Assembly (NCBI GenBank): GCA_016987375.1
Contig: PJRA01000428.1
Location: forward strand, 93,339-157,338
DNA length: 64,000 nt
Reading direction: 5' to 3'
DNA from: Brachionus koreanus
Lineage: Eukaryota > Rotifera > Eurotatoria > Ploima > Brachionidae
In this document: one piece after another, positions 1 to 12,100 of the stretch
Layout of the letters: every line of letters begins with the position of its first letter
How positions within the stretch are numbered: the stretch's first letter is position 1
Position numbers and translations under genes: made by a program
Notes under the pieces: model-generated
Seen by the model: the letters and a program-made list of their open reading frames with translations, nothing else
Databases searched by the model: none
What the model was told of the DNA's origin: nothing

Positions 1-725
1 TTAAAAGTTTTGCTAAACAAAAAAATTGAAGACCAATTCAAATGCAAAGGAATTTTTTAACAAAAAAATTGAAAAAATGAAGCTAAAATTTAAGCATAAA
101 CAAGTAATTATCAAAGTATATTTTAATATATATTTCTTAATATCTAATTTAATCTAAGTAAATTAAAACATAATCCCTAGAAAAACATTTCTTTAAAAAT
201 GTAAATATTTACATAAAAATATGGTCCTAATTAAATTTATGATTTCGATTTAATTAAAAGTAAAAATTCGTATTGATATTTATCTTTGCCAAAATTGACT
301 ACTGAATTCAAAATGCAAATAAAATCTTGTGAATTTCTAAACCTATCTAAATTGATTAAAACTCTAAATATATAAATTTTACCTAGTTATACATTTAGGT
401 TTTAACTTAAAATATTCAATAGAAAATCCATCAAAATACCAAATAAAATTAAATAAAAGAAAATTTTTTGAAAAGAGTATTGTTAAAATATTTTATTAAA
501 TGCATTCAAGGGAAATATTAATTGAAAAAATATTTTTTTCTTATTTAGGTAGTATCAAATTAGCAAGCATTCTATTTTAGATTGCTATATTCTTTTCCAG
601 TCCTTTCTCATAATTTTGTCATTCAAATTTTTGATTTTTTTTTTCAAATAAAATTATGTATTAATTTAAAAATTTAAAAACTTTTTTTTTTCAAGAACAC
701 AGTTAAAAAAATAAATTAATTTAGT
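1..725. other. AT-rich non-coding DNA at window edge
   Basis: No open frame, RNA gene or repeat structure is recognisable. The sequence is homopolymer-rich A/T DNA downstream of the minus-strand TYW5 gene, so the TYW5 3' untranslated region should lie at its right end. Confidence 0.6.
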
Positions 726-1888
726 TTATTTATTATCTAAATTTTCTTTGAAATTTTGAATTATTCTTTTACTATAGAACATTTTATAATGTAAAGGCAA
801 TTGATTTAGTTCTTTTATTGCTTTATCAGCAAAAAGAAATGCTTTTTGAGCAATTAGTAGATCTTTGTTTCCATAGGTATCTTTTTTTTCATAAAATTTA
901 TCATCTAGATGTTTCCAAAATATGTTTACGCCAATACTAAATGATAAACTAATCACATTGTGCAACCATAATGCTAAAAAAAATTATTTATTTAGTTATT
1001 TTGTTTAGAAAAAACAATGAAAATAAAGTAAAAATTACACGGAATAAAGATACTATCTCCAGGTTCAAGAATGCATTCATATCTTTCAGCTTGGTAAAAT
1101 AAAGGATATTTTGTCAAATCAGGACAGTCAACTTCAATAACTTGAGATTTATCGCCTTTCATATACAATTTATCCACATCTGAAGGAGGAAACAAAATAA
1201 CTCTCTTTTTCCCACTTATTTGAATCAGAATGTTATCCATAATCTTGATAGATATTTTATAAATTATCAAAAAATTTTTGTAAAAATTACATCATAATGT
1301 GTCCAAAGTCTTAAATCAGCTGAACAGATTCTAAATACACTAGAGAAAAATTTTTCTGATTCAAAAAAAGGAGGAAATTGAATATCATTAAATAAATCGG
1401 GGTAATCCATTTGAATGTTGGCAATATCTTTTCTATCATCTTGGCCCAATGAACGAAGATAATATTTTTCATTTTCATCAATAAAAAAATTGGTTTGTTT
1501 ATCTTGAGAAGCTCTTCTAATAAGTTCATTGAAGGGCAAAGTTCTTTATGTCAATGTGTTTTTAGTCAATTTTCATCAAAATATAGCAAATAATTCACCT
1601 ATAGAGAAAATTTTTGTCGATAAAGTTCATTTCAGTCTTTGACGACACATGAATTTTAACATCTCTGTTTTTTAACTTTTCTGCCAAATAATCTACATTC
1701 CACTTTTCTAAACAAGGTCCATAATTAAAATTTTTGAAAACAAAAGGTTCCCTCTAAAGTTACTTCTAATTTTTTTGCTTTAAAATTTATAATTAAATTA
1801 CTTTTTCTCTGATCCAATCTTGAGCAGTATTTACATCTGATAAAATTTGAACTGGAATTGCATCAAGCTTTACATCATTTTTACTCAT
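726..1888 (-). CDS. TYW5: tRNA wybutosine-synthesizing protein 5 (JmjC hydroxylase)
   Basis: A five-exon gene. Coding exons are about 1888-1802, 1753-1599, 1543-1291, 1243-1039 and 973-726, all with GT-AG junctions that keep frame. TYW5 is an Fe(II)/2-oxoglutarate JmjC-type carbon hydroxylase that converts wybutosine to hydroxywybutosine at position 37 of phenylalanine tRNA. The protein reads colinearly with vertebrate TYW5. The iron ligands are visible as the His and Asp of LWTHYD at the end of exon 3 and the His of LWLHNV at the start of exon 5; KYPLF, RYEC and FWKHL are also conserved. The start is the ATG giving [12 protein letters not shown], with a splice-acceptor-like AG just upstream. 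Nothing looks broken. It is divergent from WDR43 across about 640 bp. Confidence 0.9.
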
Positions 1889-2532
1889 GTTTAAACCTAT
1901 TAATAAAAAAATTATGATTTCATTTTAAAAATTACCAAAATTATAAAATTAAAAAGATGCAGAAAATTTTTTTTCAAAGTTAGCTATTAAATGAAGTTAA
2001 AAATTTAAAGAAAAATTTTAATAAATGATGAAATAAAATTGCAAATTTATCTTTGTATTTTGTTAATTATTTTTAGTTTTTTAATTGTTAAGAATCAATA
2101 AATGAATATATAAGCCAACAATTAATTGTCATTTTTATCATCTATTTCTATGCTATTTTTACTAAAACAGTAAAATTCCTATATAATTTTTCTGCCTGAA
2201 TTTGTAAAAAAATTTATTTATCTCTAGTGTATCTATTTTGATTAAAATTTTTATTTCAAAATCAATTATTCTAAATTTTTATCAATGTAATTTAGAAATT
2301 AATTTAAAATTAACTATACTAAATTTGAAAAATGTCTATTTAGTTTCGATTATTTTAAGTTCTAGCACAGTTTTAGTCTTATAAATTTTTTGCAAAATTT
2401 ATGCTCTCTTCTACCTAGAATAACGAACATGTGCGCTAAAATATAATAAAAAAATATACTTGAATTCATTGAAATTAATAAATTTTTTTGAAAAACAAAA
2501 ATTTCTTTTGTAATTTCCAGAAACAAATATAG
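1889..2532. promoter_or_regulatory. divergent intergenic region between TYW5 and WDR43
   Basis: This 644 bp of A/T-rich DNA separates the ATGs of two genes facing away from each other, so it must carry both promoters. No specific motif can be assigned. A polypyrimidine-AG acceptor-like site (tttccag) lies 12 nt before the WDR43 ATG, which suggests a 5' UTR intron or trans-splice acceptor there. Confidence 0.5.
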
Positions 2533-4871
2533 ATGCAACGTTTAGCTAATAGTATTGATTTGATATGTTCAGTTAGTTCAAATGGAGACTGTTTAGCAGT
2601 TTGTAACCCAGATGGCGTTATAAAATTTTATGAAACATTGACTTCTAACTTGAAATTAGAATATTCCTCAAGCTCGCATTTGCAAGCTATATGTTCTTGT
2701 TTGGCCTGGTCAAAACTCAAACGTGTTCACAATTCTGCCGCAAACACAAAATTAAAACGATTAAAAACAAATTTAGAACAGAAAAATAGATCAATTGAAA
2801 AGGAGCTAAATGACTTAGATCTTATCGCTATAGGAACAGCTGATGGATCCATTTTGATTTACAGTTTATCAAAAGCTTCTTTACATACTCATTTGAAAGA
2901 GGATACACATTCGAATAAAGTGAATGATATCTGCTGGTGTCCAAATTTTACCGATTCCATTTTTTCATGCTCTGACGACGGCTTTATTATTGAATGGTCA
3001 TTGCTAGAGTCTACAATTAAATCCAAATGGAAGGCTTCAAAAACATCCGTGACTTCTATTTCGATCGATCCATCTAATAAATATTTAATTTGCTCATCAA
3101 AAACAATAAGCGTTTGGGATTTGAAATCAAAGACCAAAATCAAGACTCTTATTGGACATTCAAATGATATATTTAAAATGGAATTCTTAAATGACACTAA
3201 CGAAGGACTTCAGTATTTTATTTCAGCAGCTAATAATGATAGAATAATAAATTCATGGGCAATAAATAAAACAGATATAGAGCAGACATCAACACAAACG
3301 ATTCAATCGTTTACTTTGAATGATGGTCCGTCATTTATTAATGTTGTAAATGTAAAAAAAGGTGAAAGTTTGAAAGGCATTATTTTAATAGCAGTCACCC
3401 AAAAAGGTTCAATATCCCTATTCAATTACAATATTTCTAAAATTGAAAAATCTAGTTTAAAAAAACCTTTAAAACCCCTTTATAATCTAAAAATTGAGAC
3501 TCAAGAAGGTGCGCCATTAAAAATCCTTGCTGCATTTTTAGTTGATCCTCAAAACCAAAAATTAGATTCGATTGAAACATCAAAAGATGATGAAAGTTAC
3601 ATCGAAGATCTAAGCAATAGCTGCTTTATTTATATTGTTTATGGATCTCATGTCAATCCAATAATTGAAAAATTAGAATTTACTCAACTAGATGAATCAA
3701 AAAAGATTCTTAAAAGAGAGGACCCTTTTAAGAGTTCTGTTAATTTACAATCACAATCAACAAAAATTGAGACTCCTATAATTTCAAAAGACTTAAAAGT
3801 ACTAGTACCTGGTTATACGGGACCTCAAGCTGGTGTTAATATGACTAACCAAAAAAGAAAATCAACTGAACCAAGTCAAATGAGTTTGGAAGAGCGACTT
3901 AATGTTATGGGACTAACGTCAATGGAACAAAATGGTGAATCGTTTTATAAAAATGGGCAGGTACCTAAAACCGACAATTTATTAGTCCTATTGGTTCAAG
4001 GATTGCAAAGTAACGATTCGAAGATGCTAAATGTAAGATCGATTTAAAAATTTAATCAAAAATTAAACAAATTTTTTAATTAAGCACATTCTGCAACATA
4101 AAAATGAAAAAGTAATTGCCAAGACAGTTAGAATGATGCCAACAAACTATGTTGTTCAATTAATAAAAGAACTAAATAAACGACTTCAAGGTCATGCTCA
4201 ATCAGGTCTTGGTTTAATTAAGTGGTTAAAATCAGTTTTAATGATTCACACATCATATTTAATGTCTTATCCGGATCTAATAGAATCATTAGGGTCCGTT
4301 TACGAAATGATGAATGCACGTACTAAATTATTTCCTCAATTATCTAAATTACAAGGAAAACTTCAATTGGTTATGTCCCAAGTTACAAGCCAGACTGAAG
4401 ATTTGCCAAACAGTAATGACAAAGAACCATTATTGTATTATCAAGATTCTAGTAGTGAAGATGAGCAGATTGAAGATGAACTAATTCCGAGTCATTCTGA
4501 GTTTGACGAGTATGTTTTTTCAGATGAAGAAGATGAAGAAGAATCTAATCATGATGAAGATCAAGATCAAGATGAAATAATGGCTGAAATAGAAAATAAG
4601 CAAGTGATTAAAAAAGGAGTCAATTCTTTTAAAAAAAAACAAGATTTATCAAGAAATTCATTATTAGTAAATGTAAAAATTTGTCTTATTTTTAAATTTT
4701 AATATTTTAACTAATTTGAAAATTTGAAAGAATAAAAGAACAGATTCCGATGAAGATGAGGAAGATGAAGATGATTACGACGATGAAGATGAGATAGAGA
4801 ATGGTTTTGAAAAAGTCAAAAAATCTACTAAATTTGAGGAAGATGAAGATAATGATGAAGATGATGAATAA
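2533..4871 (+). CDS. WDR43: WD repeat protein 43 (UTP5, small-subunit processome)
   Basis: Three exons: 2533-4032, 4085-4672 and 4731-4871. WDR43/UTP5 is a nucleolar member of the t-UTP subcomplex, needed for rRNA transcription and early 18S pre-rRNA processing. Exon 1 encodes an N-terminal WD40 propeller (blades ending in degenerate WD dipeptides such as ISVWD). A basic linker follows (KRKSTEPSQMSLEERL). Exon 2 carries the UTP12-type C-terminal helical domain (RLQGHAQSGLGLIKWLKSVL, HTSYL, RTKLFPQLSKLQGKL), closely matching the human order. The tail in exons 2-3 is a long Asp/Glu-rich acidic stretch that ends the protein. The exon 2/3 junction fits best with the acceptor at 4730, giving NKRTDSDEDEED. 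The gene is intact. Confidence 0.9.
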
Positions 4872-6157
4872 TATTAAAAATATTGATAAATAAAATTTAA
4901 AAAATTTACACCTCTATTTTAAATATATTCTATCTAAAATAAAATCCTCTAAATATTTTACAAAAATTTTTGACCAAAGTAAAATAGCAATTTATTTTAA
5001 GTTCCCAATTTTTGTCAAAAAATCACAATTCAGAAAAAAATATTTGAATATGAACATAAAGATATTTAAATAATTATAAATCATACATCAAATAACATCA
5101 AATAATTTTAATTAAGGTTTGAAAATTCATGAAAATATTATAATTTATTTACAAATCTTTCAAGTCGTTTAAATCACAACTAAAACAGAACCCAACCTTT
5201 ATTTCCGAGTCAAAAATTTTTTTTTTTTAAATTCATATTTTTTTTGAATTTATGTATTTTATTATTAGCTTTTTTTTAAATTTTTATTATAAAATAAACC
5301 CCACATTGTTAAGCTTATCAACATTCTTAATTATCGATTTGGTTCAAATGACCAAAAAATTCCGAAATAAATTAACATTGCTTTATTTACTGAAGGTCTC
5401 AGCATATAGTAGTAGTGTTTGTTGCTGCATCTAATATGTAGCATGTTTTTGAAACCTGAGATTGAATTAAATTTTACATTATTTGGTGGCAACTTATTCC
5501 TGTGCGTAACTACAGTGCTTGAGAAAAAGGCTAAATGAAAAATTTATCTTTGAACTCTGGTGCTTTCCGCAGCGGGCGCTTCAATTACTGATCTATTTAC
5601 CAGTTTTTTAACCAGGTCCAACTTTTCTAATCTATTCACTATTTTTTACAATTTAATAAATTCCACTTTAACTCTTCTTTAAATTAATTTTTTCTGTCCC
5701 ATACAAATTTTTTTGCAGCAACTCTCTTTAAATAACTATATTTAGTATGCCAAGTATTTTAGAGAATCAATTGCATTCTATTTTTAAAGCATTCAGATAT
5801 ATCATTTATGTAAAAAAACAAATAGAAGGAGTCCAAATACAGATCCTTATGGAACTCCACATGATACCTTCGAACATTTCGAAACACCAAAAAATAAAAT
5901 TTTATTTTTTAAGTTTCTAGTGAGAATGTCAATGAAAAAAAAATTTATTTCAGTTTAGTGAAAATTTTGGTAAATTAAAATTTTATTAAAAAAAAAATTT
6001 TGCTAAAAATGAAAGTTTTAAAAAATTGTGAGATATTTTAATATAACATTCTATATAACAATTATTAAAATAAATGCAAAAATTTTTTTTTGAACGCTTT
6101 CGAATACTATCAAAATTAAATAATTTCTATCACTTTAACTTATTATCAATTTGCATC
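4872..6157. other. intergenic DNA with a LINE relic
   Basis: Apart from the decayed LINE at about 5395-5875 there is nothing coding. A plus-strand open frame at 5252-5434 is low-complexity and unsupported. The right end should contain the 3' UTR of the minus-strand kelch-b561 gene. Confidence 0.5.
5395..5875 (-). mobile_element. decayed, internally deleted non-LTR retrotransposon (CR1/Jockey-like)
   Basis: On the minus strand the sequence begins with a reverse transcriptase palm motif (CGVP, a stop where Q is expected, then GSVFG). It runs, after a frameshift, into a degenerate YINDI-like box near 5830. About 250 bp later come RLEKLDL and then the LINE carboxy-terminal signature around 5430-5520 (FFSSTVVTHRNKLPP followed by SGFKNML). 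Several frameshifts and stops interrupt it, and the YADD region is missing. It is a dead, deleted copy. Confidence 0.75.
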
Positions 6158-9100
6158 TTAATATTTTTTGTTTTCTACATATGACCCAGTATTTACATCA
6201 TTGTGATTTAGTATTCCGGCTGATGAAATTGGTGAGGCAGTCAGTGATTCGATTTTTTCCCGTAAAGCTGCTTTTTTTGCAATCACATAATTTATCTCTG
6301 GATTATAATCATTATCGCCAATAAATGAAACGTTTATTCTAGGTGAATGGGATAATTTATCAATTTTGTTTTTTTCAGCTCTCGTCGAGCATTCTGAATT
6401 TCTATAATGAAACTCTTGGTGATATTTTGAACTATTATTAAAATTAGAATCAGTGTAACGAAATGGTTGCATTTTTATGCTTTCTTTTTTTGGATCTGGC
6501 TTCAATTGTTGTGTAGAATCTGCTTTACTAAGACTAAACTCTTTTTCAGAATCTGATTCGTCATCAAATGACATTTTTCCATTATCTTTTTGTTTTTTGT
6601 TATTTTTGCATACCTCAAGAGCCATGTACAGAAAAATATTGCTTCCAAGATAAATAAACCATGCTAGAATCCAATACCATTCAAATACAGCGTAGAAAAC
6701 TCCTAAAGATATGTTTACAGTCGCTAAAGCAATGGCAGTTGTCTTTATATTTTTGTTCATAAGTTTGAAAAAGTTATTCCAAAATCCTGATCTGTATTGG
6801 ATGGCTTTATTTTTCTCATTTTCATCGATATAATATTCAATTTTTTTGTTTTGTTGTTTCCTTAAATTTGAAACCGAGGTAAATATTCTGATTAGATTAA
6901 AAATGAAAATTGCCTTATCAGGAAGCACTTTATTCTCTTGTTCAGATAACAAATAGGAAATCATATAATAAATCATTTTGCTAAATTAAAATTTAGCATC
7001 AAAATTTGAAATCATTTAAATGCTCATTTCAAAACTAATCAGCATATTGAAAACGTGATTATTCAGCTTTTATAAGACTTTAATAACGAATTCATTTTCA
7101 TGATCTTTGTGGCTTATATTTAAAAGACAGTGACAATCAAAAAAATTTTATTCATTCTTTATACTTATAAATCTTTATTATTTACAATTTAAAGTTAAAT
7201 AAAATTAATGAATCATGTTTGTCTTTATTTTACATGTTCTTCAATTAGTTGAAATTTGAAAATTTGCTATTGAAATTTTAATAACTGTAAAAAAAGTTTA
7301 GAGAATTTAGATCATAGAAAATCAATAGAAAAATATCTAAAGTTCAGAACTATTTAATTAATATTTTTTAGATAAATGCTTGACAGTCCGAGTGAAAAAG
7401 ATCCTTTATTTAATTGTTTTAAAGAAAAAGAAAAAAGCAATAGTTTTCATTATGACATTAACGAAACATGTCAATCGACAAATGAAATATGCAATAAACC
7501 CAAATCAAAATTAGACAAAAGAGTAAAAAAATTTTCCTCTTTAAAACGTCGAATAAAAGATGAGCTAAAAATTGAAAAAAGTTCTACATTTAATTTGGTG
7601 CCCCAAATAAATTCAGTTCAAAAAATAAAAGATTCCTGTCTGTTAGAAGAAAGCCCATTTTACATTCACAAAATAGCCCAAACTGAAAGAATCGATGAAT
7701 TTCAACGTTTGTATAATGAAGATCCAAAAAGATTGTTACTAAAAGACAATTCCAGGAATTGGCTACCTATTCATTATGCTGTCCTAAAGTCAAAATTAAA
7801 AATAATTGACTTCATAATTGACAAATGCAAATCAAATATTATAAATGTACAAGATTCAAATGGAAATACTCCACTTCATATTGCTATTGAAAAAGGTCTA
7901 CGTGATTGCGTTGCTTATTTACTTTCAAAAGGCGCAGACACTACAATTAAAAATAAAAATTCATATGCACCAATACACCAATGTGTTGTTTCTAATCAAC
8001 CTGACATATTAGAGCTTCTTCTTTCTCACAATGAAAACAAATCAGACGTTCATCTCGGAGGAGAAAATGGAAATACTGCGCTGCACACTTGTGCGTATCA
8101 TGATAATTTGGAATGCGCAAAGGTTTTAATAAAACATAAATCAAATATTTGTAAAACATGTAACAATGGTTTCTTCCCTATACACGTTGCTGCCCAACGT
8201 TGTTCGAACAAAGTGTTAGAATTTTTGATCGGTGAAGGAAATAGAATGGGTTGTTCAAAATTAAAAATGCTCTCGTTTGTAGATGGAGACAACAATAAGC
8301 CATTACATGCAGCAGTTCAATTCGGTAACTTAGGAGCAGTAAAATTATGTCTAGAAAATGGAGCCAATATAGATGAAGCTATTGAAATGGACAATAGTAC
8401 TCCGGTGCACGTAGCCTGCGCTCAAGGATCGTTTGAAATACTTAAACTTATGGCTGAAAAACAACCTAATTTGTTTCTCGAAGTAATATATGCTCAAGAT
8501 TCATTACAGATGACTCCATTGCATAAAGCAGCTATGTTCAATCATGTTGAAATTGCAAGCTATTTACTCGATAAAGGTGCTTACATCGATGCACTTGATA
8601 AAGAAAAAAGATCACCACTACTTTTGGCTGCTAGCCGCAATTGTGTCAAGATGGCATGCTATCTTATTTCCAAAGGAAGTAATATTCGTTTAAAAGACTC
8701 TAATTTTAGAAATTTGCTTCATTTAATAATTGATCAAGAATCACCATATAATTCTACTAAAATTGGTGAAAATCAGATTTTTTCATGTAAAAAATCTTCA
8801 TTTGTATCACTAGAACAAATTCTGATCGAAGTTATAAAGCAAAAAAATTACATCGAATTGTTGAATGATCAAGATGTTGATGGCTGCACTTGCATTCATT
8901 ATGCAAGTAAATATGGTCTGGTCAACTGTTTGAAATTATTGATCTCATATGGAGGAAATATTAATTTAAAAAACAAAGATAAACAGTCAGCATTACATTT
9001 TGCTGCAAAGCATGGTAGAGTTTCTAGCTGTCTGGAAATATTAAATTGTCAAAATTCAAGGAATCACATAAATGAAAAAGATATAACAGGAATGACGCCT

Positions 9101-12100
9101 TTGCACTGGTCTGCAAGATATGGTCATACAAGAGTGGTTGAAATGCTTATACAAAACGGAGCACTTATCTACAAATCATACGGCAGTGGCAACAACCCGT
9201 TTCATGAAGCAGCTTCAAATGGATTTACTAATTGTATGAAAATAATTTACAACGTAGATCCTTATGTTTTGAATTCAATAAACAAAGATGGGGTAAGAAA
9301 AATTAAATATAAAAATTAATAGTTTTTACGATTTTCTAAGAATACTGCTTTGCACTTGGCTTGTCAATCTGGCTATCCAAATGCAGTCCGCTCACTACTC
9401 GATCTGGGAATAGAATTCAAATACAATAAAGATGGTTTAAGTTTCATTGATTTGGCTATTAAGCACAAACAGCAAGGTTCATTAACGGCTATTATAAATC
9501 ATGATAGATGGGAAGAAGCACTTAATTTAAAATCAAAAGATTACAAAACACCATTTGTAGGAATAATTCAGCTATCATCGGAGCTAACCCAATCTATTTT
9601 AGAAAGATGTGTAACAAAACAATATATAGACGAAATGTCAAGCAAAAAATATTTGGTAACCTAAAGTCTGTACCTAACATGAATTTCTTTTTTAATTGAA
9701 TTTTATAAGATACGCTACAATTTCTCATATTTGAACTGGGCAGATGTGAAAATAGAAAAAAATGGAAAGTTTTTGCTATCTCCCATGGTTCCTTTGGTTA
9801 CAATGGTAAAATATGGTCGTTCAGAATGCTTATCGCACCCTTTATGTGAGGTATTGTTACAAAGAAAATGGAATAAATACGGTCTTACACTATATGGAAT
9901 AACAACATTGTTGTATTTAATATTTTTGATATGTTTAACAACAATTGTTGTCCAATATCCGATATGTCCATTCACTACCTTTAAATTTCAACAAGATATA
10001 AATCCTATTGAAATTGAAGTGAACAAAACAATTTGTAATCTATTACAGAATAAAAGCATTTATGTAACACTTAATATTTTATTTAATTTAAAATTTTATA
10101 AAAATAATTTCTTCTTTTTTTTTTTTAGCTACGCATAATTGAAAAAGAGAAAATATTTTCAACTTTGATTGCTTTTTGTATTGTTTTTTCTTTCATTAAT
10201 ATTTTAAAAGAGCTCTATCAAATGAAAATTGAAGTAAACATTAGAAATAAAGTTTATAATAATTTAATTTAATCATTTAATCACTAAAGAAGCTGGAATA
10301 TTTTAAAAATTTTCAAGTTTTCATTCAATTGATTTTGTATCCGGTTACAATAATGTTTCTGTCGCCAGTAAGGATTAATGATCAAGAATTTTACAACTTT
10401 CAGTGGGAACTCGGTTCATTGGCTATTTTTCTGGCTTGGTTTAATCTTCTACTTTACATGCAGCGGTTTTATATTTTTGGAATTTATGTTGTAATGTTTA
10501 TCGAAATCCTTAAAACTCTAGTAAAAGTCATTTTCCTATTCTCAATTCTGCTAATCGGATTTGGCCTGGTCTTTTTTATTTTGTTAGCAAATGAAGTAAG
10601 AATACTGCTTAGTTAATAAAATTTCATCTTGATGTTGTTTTAAAATTTTTATTAGAAATCGCGAGCTAATTCAACTCCACTAATATCTATTTATCGCTCG
10701 ATAATAATGATGATGGGAGAAACAGATGGATTGAACTCATTTATAATACCCTTTCAACTGAACAGACTACATTTTGGTAAAATGAGTCTAATTTTCCTAG
10801 CTTTATTTATATTTTTGATCCAAATATTACTAACCAATTTACTTGTAAGATTTAAAAAGATTTAGTATAAATAATATTTTTCAATTGATCCTATGTATCT
10901 AGATTGGTTTGGCAGTTGGAGATATTGAATCGGTGCAGAGAGATGCTAAACTAAAAAGAGAAGCAATGCAAGTGCAACTTCACGTTGAACTAGAACGAAA
11001 GATGCCACGAAAATTATTTGAAAAAGTAAATGAAATGGAATATGTAGTATACTATGGAGAGCAAACAAATCGATTTGGAATTTTTAGAGTACTTAGTGAT
11101 TTTGTTAAAGAGTTAATTTTCTTTAGATTTTTAAAAAACTTCCTTTAAGGGAATAATTTCAAAGATTAAAAATTCTACTGAACCTATAACAATTAATAAA
11201 GGGGACAATGATCCAAATCATCTTATCTTTATAGAATTGGTAAAGCATAAAGAAAAATTTAAAAGCATGAAATCGACTTTAGACAAACAAACTGAATTAT
11301 TAAGACTAATTTTGAGCAAAATGAACATGAAAGACATTGAAAGTGATGATCGAACACTCGAAGATGAAGACGAAAATGGAGATTCGTCAAGTCTAGACCC
11401 ACAATATCAAAAGATTATTAAAAAGCAGCAAAAAAGTAGCCCTACTATTATGCGCTACATACAAGAGTACAAAAGAAACAAATTAAAAAGATGTGAGGAA
11501 ATATCTGATTCATTTTAACTTACATTAACTCTACGATCGGTTGTATTAAAACGAGTATATAAGCCGACAAGCCGATAATCAAATGAGCTAAATGCGGCAA
11601 ACCATGAGAACTCCAAAATCCAAAAATTATTCCACCAGTCACAAAAAAAATTCCAAAAATCTAAATTTAAAAAATTAAAGCACTATTTATTTTTTTTAGA
11701 TATTTTAGTTAGTAAAATGTCAAGTTTTTTAGTATTTATAATTTCACATACCATTATCAAGTTGCTGAAATTTTTTGCATTTTTTCTTGATTTTAAATAC
11801 TTAGAGAGAATATTTGATAAATTGGCCAAAACACCCCAACCAACAAACATCAAAATTGCATGCAAATGAATTGTTGAAAAGTAAAATTTACATTTTGGAC
11901 TCTTATTGTTGTTTTTAGAGTAATAGTTCATCGATATTGTATTCTCAAAAGCTGTACTAATGTTTATTTTTAAAAACCATAAATCCCCTAATGTTGAATC
12001 ACTTAATAAATAAATATTAAGCTTTAGAAAATTTTTTTTTTTTTTCTAAATAAATCAATTACCTAGAATGACCATATCCTCCATACATAAAAACACCAAA

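Noticed and set aside
2889..3197. 102-residue minus-strand open frame inside WDR43
   Set aside because: It is the antisense shadow of the well-supported WDR43 exon 1 and has no independent family signature.
5252..5434. Plus-strand 60-residue open frame rich in Phe/Leu
   Set aside because: Low complexity, and its 3' part overlaps the antisense LINE C-terminus.
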